This document shows, piece by piece, positions 8,201 to 11,939 of a stretch of 11,939 nucleotides of DNA; positions within the stretch are counted from its first letter, which is position 1; every line of letters starts with the position of its first letter. Under the pieces are notes generated by a model. It was not told the DNA's origin, ran no database searches, and worked only from the letters and a program-made list of their open reading frames with translations. The position numbers were made by a program, and so were the translations under genes. Origin of the DNA: UBA668 sp031413415 (GTDB lineage: Bacteria > Actinomycetota > Acidimicrobiia > Acidimicrobiales > Ilumatobacteraceae); contig JANOET010000144.1 of NCBI GenBank assembly GCA_031413415.1, positions 1 through 11,939 on the forward strand, read 5' to 3'.

Positions 8201-11200
8201 CGCACCCTCGTCGACGCCGTGGGTGAGCCCGCCGCGACAGCGTGGTCCGCGGACGACGTTCGCAACGAACTCGCACTCGACCCCGACATCGCGTCGATCA
8301 ACTCGCACTTCTCGCAGTGGGAGCTGCTGTCGTCGAAGGGCGACGCCGGACGCACCGCCGACATCTTCGACACCAACGAGCTGCCGGCCAGCATCCTGAC
8401 GGGCAGCATCCTGTTTAGTGCCGGCTGCCACTCGGGCCTGTCCGTGCCCGACGCCTACGCCGCCGCCGGCTATCCCCTGCTCTCGGGCAGCACCGAGGGC
8501 AACAGCAAGGACTGGGCTCAGGCGTTCGCCTCCCGGACCGCAGCGATCTGGATCGGGAGCAGCGGCTACGCCTACGGCGCGGTCGCCGACGTGGGCCTCA
8601 CCGAGCGTCTGCTCGCCATCTACGCACGCAACCTCGTCGACCCCGCCTCGAACGGCGCCGGCGAAGCGATGCTGAAGGCCAAGCAGGAGTACTTCGCCGG
8701 GCAGGGCGTGTACGGCTCGTACGACGAGAAGGCCCTGCAGCAGGTCATCTTCTACGGCATCCCGACGTTCAAGCTCGACGCGAGCACCGCATCGGGCAGC
8801 CTCACCGCCGCGGCGTTCTCCGCACCCGCGGTGACCGGCCTCACGCCGGCCGACGGCACCGGCGGCATGCCCGCTTCCGCGGTCAAGACCGACGTCACGT
8901 TCAACCCGACGCCGCGCACGACCACCGACGGCCGCACGGCCTACACGGTCGACGGTGAGACGCTCGTCGTCAACGGCTACCCGGTCACGCCGAAGACGAG
9001 CTTCGATGTCACCTCCACGTTGCCCGGCTACTTCGCCCGCGGCGCCGCGATCGAGACGATGGACACCGAGCTCGTCGACGGCGTCGTCCCCGAGATCGCC
9101 CGCGCCACGGTCGACCGCAGCACCACCGAGCCGGCATCGCAGCCCGACACGCTGGTGTTCCCCACCTCGTTCCAGTCGGTCGCCGGAAGCGGCGACCAGC
9201 AGCGCCTGGTCGTTCTGCCGGGCCAGTTCAACGACTTCAACCCCGCCCCGGGTGCCGATGCCGGCAGTGAACTGCTCCTCCGCAGGGCGACCTTCACCGT
9301 CTACTACGCCACGCCGGCCACAGCTGGTGACGGCACTCGCCCGTTCATCCAGGAGAGCACCGCATCGCCCGCAGCGGGAGTGGTGCTGTTCCGGGTGAAG
9401 GCAACTGACCAGCGCAGCGTGAACGACACCCTCGACCCCACCGGCGTGCAGCGCGTCCTCGTGCAGTACGACGAGACTCCGTCGCTCACGGGTACCGCAC
9501 ACCGCTGGCGTGCCATCGAGCTGCAGCAGGATTCGTCCGGCGACTGGGTCGGTGGCATCACCACGCCGAACACCGACGGCCGCTACTTCGTCCAGGCATT
9601 CGACGGCGCCGGCAACCAGTCCATCAGCCAGTTCAAGGGCAACTTCTACCGGGCCAACGGCGTCTCGCCGAAGGCGGTCGCCGTGGTGACCGAAGGCACC
9701 CAGTCGGTCACCGGCTGGTACCAGTCGGGCGTGAAGGTCGGCCTGTACATCGCCGGTGTTCCGGCCACGCCGGCCGACGCCTACACCTACCGGTTCAACG
9801 GCGACGTCGAGACGACGCCGTACACCGTGCCGTTCGACGTGCCCGAGGGTGTCACCAGCGTCACCTTCGACCCGCCGGCCGCCAGCAACACGGTGGCACC
9901 ACCGCCGCTCGTGATCGAGAAGGACACGGTGGCTCCGACCACCGACCTGCAGCCGAAGATCGACGTCGTTGCGGCAGGTGAGGCGTTGAAGCCCACCACC
10001 TGCACCGCCGACGACGCCGACCCGGGTGCCGGCGTCACCGGCTGCACGATCCTCGATCCCACGGTCGTCGCCGTCGCCGGCAATTCGTACTCGCTCGCCA
10101 ACGTCAACGCCACCGACGGCGCCGACAACACCTCGGCCACCGAGTCGCAGACCGCGGTCATCGTGTCCGGCACGCGGCTCCCCGGCACGGACTCGTTCGA
10201 CGCCGCCAACGACATCACCATCGTCGTGGGAGGCCCGCTCGCCCCCGTCGCCAAGGTGTTCGTCAACGACGAGGAAGCCATCTACGACGCCGGCACGCCG
10301 TCGAACATCAAGTCCGTCACCATCGACACCCCCGGCTCGAAGGCCGTTCGCGTCGAGGTGCCGAACCCGGATGGTGGGCCTCCGATCACCGTCGGCTTCG
10401 GCGTGGTCGTGAGCGACACCATCCCGCCCACCGTCAGCGTGCCCTCGACCATCACGGTCGAGGCCACCGGGCCGACGGGCTCGATCGTCAACTACTCGGC
10501 CACTGGCGCCGACGACACCGACGGCCCGCTCACCCCGGTCTGCACGCCGGCAAGCGGCTCGACGTTCGCACTCGGCACCACCTCGGTCACCTGCACGGTC
10601 ACCGACGCGGCGTCCAACGCCACCAGCGCGTCGTTCGACGTGACCGTCGTGGACACCACCGACCCCAGCCTGTTGACGCCGACCGACATCACCATCGAGG
10701 CCGCTGGCCCCGCCGGCGCCGAGGTCATGTTCACCTCGACGGCGAGCGACATCGCCGACAGCACGGTCGTGTCGATCTGCACCCCGGCATCGGGCTCCAC
10801 CTTCGGCCTCGGGTCCACCCTGGTCGAATGCAGCGCCACCGACGCCAGCGGCAACAGCACGCCGGGTTCGTTCACGGTCACGGTGGTCGACACCACCCCG
10901 CCGGTGCTCACACCGGCGCCGATCTTGCCCACCATCGAGGGCAACACCATCGACGGCGCGTACGTCCCGTACGAGGCGCCGACGGCGTTCGACGCCGTCG
11001 CGGGTGATGTGGCCGTCGAGTGCCTCCCGGCCAGCGGCTCGTTCTTCCCGATCGGCACCACCACCGTGCGATGCGACACCACCGACCTTGTGAACGCCGC
11101 GTCGTCGACGTTCACCATCACGGTTCGCGACACGACGGCGCCGACCATCACCGTGCCGGCGAACATGCAGGTCACTGCGACCACGAAGACGGGTGCCACC

Positions 11201-11827
11201 GTCACGTATTCGGCGTCGGCGTTCGACATCGTCCGGGGAATCGTGACCACCACGTGCACCCCCGCCAGCGGCTCCAGCTTCGTGTTCGGCGCCACGACGG
11301 TCACCTGTTCGGCCACCGATGGCGTGAACACGGCCACGAAGTCGTTCAAGGTCACGGTCGTGGTCGGCTACCGCTACTACGGCTTCAAGTCGCCGGTGAA
11401 CATGGGTCTGTACGACACCTACGGCCTGAACTACTGGGTGAACACGGTGGCTGCCGGTCGCAACGTGCCGTTCAAGTGGGAGGTCTACAAGAACAGCAGC
11501 GACGAGGAACTGAAGGACGTCACCAAGGTCGAGATTCGGTTCGTGTCGTACAAGGCGTTCCGTGTGATGTTCCCGCAGATGACGGCCCGGTTGGCCCTGC
11601 CCGACAAGAACGTGTGCACCGACGGCACCCGTCTGTTGAAGCCGATCGCGACGACGAGCACATCCGCGGGCAAGACGACGGCGATCAAGCTGGTCGGTGA
11701 TGCCTTCAACATCGGCGTCCAGATGCCCGCCAAGCCGGCGCTCGCGGCCGACAACTGCTTCGTCGCCTGGACCCGGGTCATCGGCGAGGTCGATCCCGGC
11801 ATCGTCGCCCTGTTCCAGATCACCTGA
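5123..11827 (+). CDS. Giant secreted gingipain-like (C25) cysteine peptidase with FKAG hexapeptide array, HYR domains and PxKF-type C-terminus
   Basis: This 2234-residue protein begins with a signal peptide (residues 1 to about 32; hydrophobic core MLTVTALVVTATA), so it is exported. DxDxDG-type Ca-binding loops sit at D59 (DGDHDGFED), D317 (DTDGDGLID) and D447 (DRDGDGIVE). Residues 197-262 are eleven tandem hexapeptides, mostly G-A/P-F-K-A-G. About 280-620 is a Leu- and beta-rich region, and about 625-780 resembles a PPC domain with an inserted loop carrying a twelfth hexapeptide. About 812-1217 resembles peptidase family C25 (gingipain, caspase fold), with SLVIVGGDDQLPF as a core strand, His1062 in SINSHFSQW and Cys1102 in FSAGCHSGLS. 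About 1218-1764 is Ig-like or beta-sandwich sequence, 1765-2081 four HYR domains, and 2083-2234 a PxKF-type domain. Likely role: a large surface or released peptidase/adhesin. The substrate is unknown, and no LPXTG or C-terminal membrane anchor is visible. It appears monocistronic, with a hairpin directly after the stop. Confidence 0.85.
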   Translation: MSRTLKMLTVTALVVTATAIDIVVPSSPIDAASVTPTSVAKLSTCSTVSSPYAFGYKVDGDHDGFEDEAMPGTYLLPGSGGGTVSISPNDGHKFNWTSTYPVDAVIVASDYGANVYRYNNSLGDNVLNAPLRSGKAPDIERVWFCHDGLMGLTATTGGVKSVKAARGVSLADIPVSVLDVENPAVLEEAYSNLADAGAFKAGGPFKAGGAFKAGGPFKAGDLFRNAGAFKAGGAFKAGDLIRAVGAFKAGGAFKAGGPFKAGSVLQTPLSALVLDVVDSAGVTVTWDRVLQGTIYQDWPLQSVTFADLAALLQEATDTDGDGLIDYPGGLALIADVSLFDLDSTGVMLGKISVLSLLLLNTPLTTLAAASGTPLDWCALSSPYTGGECVIADASGNVFPDATLFELALYGVPSSIVPIWDIDLTILRTALLAPGAPQVPLGLLLRGDRDGDGIVESTPQCIGDATLGQCVAELLTTTDFPWEDLPLQQLNLQQYALGERVPLNLTFSVASTATVKVTVPTGFVYDPASGSQLCKAGTCSTVFPTVSTASPQVVTYGTNILATPGQVQLSLKLAPKGMLTGDPGQPTTPAGNIAVTLQVGTATQTTNLAGPAVADPWPAGTVPATIADTFYFGALAQGGINEYDITLPTSQRNSSVSVRLTALTPTLDGDLTLFAANSNPSLASAGAFKAGPVTGASDQPINDAGSGAGGSESLPPETLQDVPTTPTDPAFPLLRGVSASRDTSDEIQTITDSSSTTPTRYRVQVSSYGTTAGDYAMRVIAMPNTTAACATRTFGGTVGTPVAVGTVANPTGLIVYNTTTTSAGLLGSAADALGAPTLYNLARSSGAWLLPVSPLATDAWTVADATTKFDCTPVAANAAVEAVATKVRALKGSTLPALSSLVIVGGDDQLPFFRLSDTTSLANERDNFDAIGTDNPLSAAQRNRYFFSDDPYGTLTPIDWLDRTFNVPDLAIGRLVESDSDIANQIAQYLANSGRLTASSALVTGYDFLADGANAVADTLVGSGRSTRTLVDAVGEPAATAWSADDVRNELALDPDIASINSHFSQWELLSSKGDAGRTADIFDTNELPASILTGSILFSAGCHSGLSVPDAYAAAGYPLLSGSTEGNSKDWAQAFASRTAAIWIGSSGYAYGAVADVGLTERLLAIYARNLVDPASNGAGEAMLKAKQEYFAGQGVYGSYDEKALQQVIFYGIPTFKLDASTASGSLTAAAFSAPAVTGLTPADGTGGMPASAVKTDVTFNPTPRTTTDGRTAYTVDGETLVVNGYPVTPKTSFDVTSTLPGYFARGAAIETMDTELVDGVVPEIARATVDRSTTEPASQPDTLVFPTSFQSVAGSGDQQRLVVLPGQFNDFNPAPGADAGSELLLRRATFTVYYATPATAGDGTRPFIQESTASPAAGVVLFRVKATDQRSVNDTLDPTGVQRVLVQYDETPSLTGTAHRWRAIELQQDSSGDWVGGITTPNTDGRYFVQAFDGAGNQSISQFKGNFYRANGVSPKAVAVVTEGTQSVTGWYQSGVKVGLYIAGVPATPADAYTYRFNGDVETTPYTVPFDVPEGVTSVTFDPPAASNTVAPPPLVIEKDTVAPTTDLQPKIDVVAAGEALKPTTCTADDADPGAGVTGCTILDPTVVAVAGNSYSLANVNATDGADNTSATESQTAVIVSGTRLPGTDSFDAANDITIVVGGPLAPVAKVFVNDEEAIYDAGTPSNIKSVTIDTPGSKAVRVEVPNPDGGPPITVGFGVVVSDTIPPTVSVPSTITVEATGPTGSIVNYSATGADDTDGPLTPVCTPASGSTFALGTTSVTCTVTDAASNATSASFDVTVVDTTDPSLLTPTDITIEAAGPAGAEVMFTSTASDIADSTVVSICTPASGSTFGLGSTLVECSATDASGNSTPGSFTVTVVDTTPPVLTPAPILPTIEGNTIDGAYVPYEAPTAFDAVAGDVAVECLPASGSFFPIGTTTVRCDTTDLVNAASSTFTITVRDTTAPTITVPANMQVTATTKTGATVTYSASAFDIVRGIVTTTCTPASGSSFVFGATTVTCSATDGVNTATKSFKVTVVVGYRYYGFKSPVNMGLYDTYGLNYWVNTVAAGRNVPFKWEVYKNSSDEELKDVTKVEIRFVSYKAFRVMFPQMTARLALPDKNVCTDGTRLLKPIATTSTSAGKTTAIKLVGDAFNIGVQMPAKPALAADNCFVAWTRVIGEVDPGIVALFQIT
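5711..5908 (+). repeat. Eleven tandem hexapeptide repeats (18-base units), consensus G-[A/P]-F-K-A-G
   Basis: The 198 bases encode exactly eleven six-residue units (residues 197-262) without interruption. Nine read GAFKAG or GPFKAG; the fifth is DLFRNA and the eighth is DLIRAV. Even the variants keep a hydrophobic residue at position 3 (F or I) and a basic residue at position 4 (K or R). Units 3-5 and 6-8 form a higher-order 54-base pattern, two FKAG units followed by a D-L-x-R unit. FK is always TTC AAG, while Gly and Ala codons vary (GGA/GGC/GGT, GCC/GCG/GCT). Units 3, 6 and 10 are identical at the DNA level, as are 4 and 11. This suggests duplication followed by drift under protein-level selection. 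The array is strongly basic. I do not recognise the repeat as a named family. Confidence 0.95.
7175..7192 (+). repeat. Isolated twelfth FKAG hexapeptide
   Basis: A single in-frame GAFKAG (residues 685-690) lies about 420 residues after the array. It sits in a Ser/Gly/Ala-rich loop that interrupts the PPC-like domain. Its codons (GGA GCG TTC AAG GCC GGA) differ from every array unit at one or more synonymous positions, so it is not a very recent copy. Reuse of the same hexapeptide in an exposed loop suggests it is a functional motif and not only a slippage product. Confidence 0.85.
7554..8772 (+). other. Family C25 (gingipain-like) caspase-fold peptidase domain
   Basis: Residues about 812-1217 of the giant protein. 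The order of signals is that of clan CD peptidases: a parallel beta core strand (SLVIVGGDDQLPF), then ASSALVTGYDFLADGA, then the catalytic His in SINSHFSQW (H1062), then the catalytic Cys in ILFSAGCHSGLS (C1102). After these comes AAIWIGSSGYAYG, typical of the strand following the Cys. The His-Cys distance of 40 residues is near that in gingipains. The domain closes with QQVIFYGIPTFKL, also typical of C25-like proteins. Both catalytic residues are present, so an active enzyme is expected. The P1 specificity cannot be read from the sequence. Confidence 0.78.
10415..11365 (+). repeat. Four tandem HYR (hyalin repeat) domains
   Basis: Residues 1765-2081 contain four units of about 80 residues. 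Each starts with a D-T-x-x-P element and carries a C-x-P-A-S-G-S/F...G-T/S-T/S-x-V-x-C core; in the first unit the cysteines are C1807 and C1824. Each except the last ends in a TVxD-type strand that leads into the next unit. The third unit is the most divergent (IEGNTIDGAYVPYEAP in place of the usual start). HYR domains are Ig-like adhesion or spacer modules in secreted bacterial proteins. Here they separate the peptidase from the C-terminal domain. Confidence 0.88.
11369..11827 (+). other. C-terminal PxKF-type domain of the giant secreted protein
   Basis: Residues 2083-2234 begin YRYYGFKSPVNMG and contain AAGRNVPFKWEVYKN, with P2116-F-K-W matching the P-x-K-F/W signature of a C-terminal domain common after HYR or Ig-like repeats in actinobacterial exported proteins. 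Two cysteines follow (in NVCTDGT and DNCFVAW), and the domain ends in a beta-rich tail, GIVALFQIT. No membrane helix or sorting signal follows, so surface retention, if any, would be non-covalent or through this domain. The family assignment rests on the motif and its position only. Confidence 0.65.
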
Positions 11828-11831
11828 CGGT

Positions 11832-11859
11832 GGTGGCGGGTCCTTCGAGACCCGCCACC
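11832..11859 (+). terminator. Hairpin terminator candidate after the giant gene
   Basis: A perfect 11-base stem (GGTGGCGGGTC at 11832-11842 with GACCCGCCACC at 11849-11859) encloses a six-base loop, CTTCGA. It starts four bases after the stop codon. No T-tract follows, which is common for terminators in high-GC actinobacteria. Position and stem strength make termination the simplest reading. Confidence 0.75.
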
Positions 11860-11882
11860 GCCAGGGGGTGGCGGCACCACCA

Positions 11883-11899
11883 GGCGCCGGTCCGGCGCC
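11883..11899. repeat. Short GC palindrome between the terminator and the right-edge start
   Basis: GGCGCC occurs at 11883-11888 and 11894-11899 with five bases (GGTCC) between. The symmetry extends to eight bases per arm around a single T. It could be a second, smaller transcript-end hairpin or an operator for the gene that may start at 11920. No further support is visible. Confidence 0.4.
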
Positions 11900-11904
11900 G
11901 GGAC

Positions 11905-11910
11905 TACGGT
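11905..11910 (+). promoter_or_regulatory. Candidate -10 element for a leaderless right-edge gene
   Basis: TACGGT fits the loose actinobacterial -10 pattern TANNNT. It ends nine bases before the ATG at 11920, so transcription could start at or next to that ATG. No clear -35 is visible upstream, because that place is taken by the GC palindrome. The layout parallels the candidate promoter of the cyclase operon. Confidence 0.4.
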
Positions 11911-11919
11911 TGTCGCATC

Positions 11920-11939
11920 ATGTCGTTCCAGTTCGCCTC
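11920..11939 (+). CDS. Possible start of a new gene, cut by the right edge
   Basis: An ATG at 11920 opens a frame reading MSFQFA up to the window end, 93 bases after the previous stop and behind a terminator, a palindrome and a TACGGT -10-like hexamer. There is no Shine-Dalgarno sequence, so a leaderless start would be needed. Six residues are too few to identify a product or to prove coding. Confidence 0.4.

Noticed and set aside
5270..9502. Open frame of 1410 codons on the minus strand opposite the giant peptidase gene
   Set aside because: It is the mirror of a G/C-biased reading frame, which rarely creates stops in this antisense phase. Its translation is Arg/Gly/Val-rich with no domain. 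The plus frame has a signal peptide, recognisable domains and catalytic residues.

Overview
The window looks like a chromosomal segment of a high-GC actinobacterium. G/C strongly dominates third codon positions, two starts look leaderless behind -10-like hexamers, and the surface proteins are rich in Ser, Thr and Gly. An acidimicrobial (Ilumatobacter-like) origin is my guess; no marker gene here proves it.

Left part, minus strand (about 5000 down to 1): three genes in one direction form a probable operon. The first is a 1272-residue signalling protein with two class III nucleotide cyclase domains, a P-loop NTPase and a TPR-like helical tail, the layout of soluble adenylyl cyclase (ADCY10). 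The two cyclase domains are complementary: the first keeps the metal-binding aspartates, the second keeps the catalytic Asn/Arg pair. After 34 bases comes a small single-pass membrane protein with a long Ser/Thr/Pro-rich outer tail. Its end overlaps by 17 bases the start of a membrane sensor protein, probably a histidine kinase, which runs off the left edge.

Middle (5001-5122): a 122-base divergent intergenic region with a candidate -10 element for the cyclase operon, a perfect 9-base direct repeat spaced by 30 bases, and a ribosome binding site for the rightward gene.

Right part, plus strand (5123-11827): one very large secreted protein of 2234 residues. In order it carries a signal peptide, Ca-binding-type DxDxDG loops, a striking array of eleven hexapeptides (mostly G-A/P-F-K-A-G), a beta-rich region with a PPC-like domain, a gingipain-like (family C25, caspase fold) cysteine peptidase domain with His1062 and Cys1102, Ig-like segments, four HYR domains and a C-terminal PxKF-type domain. 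A strong hairpin follows the stop. At the extreme right edge a new plus-strand gene may begin.

The most unusual features are the hexapeptide array, which puts a Lys or Arg every six residues in the same polypeptide as a peptidase of a Lys/Arg-specific family, and the split-site tandem cyclase divergently transcribed from it. A functional link between the two halves is speculative; it rests only on the shared intergenic region.
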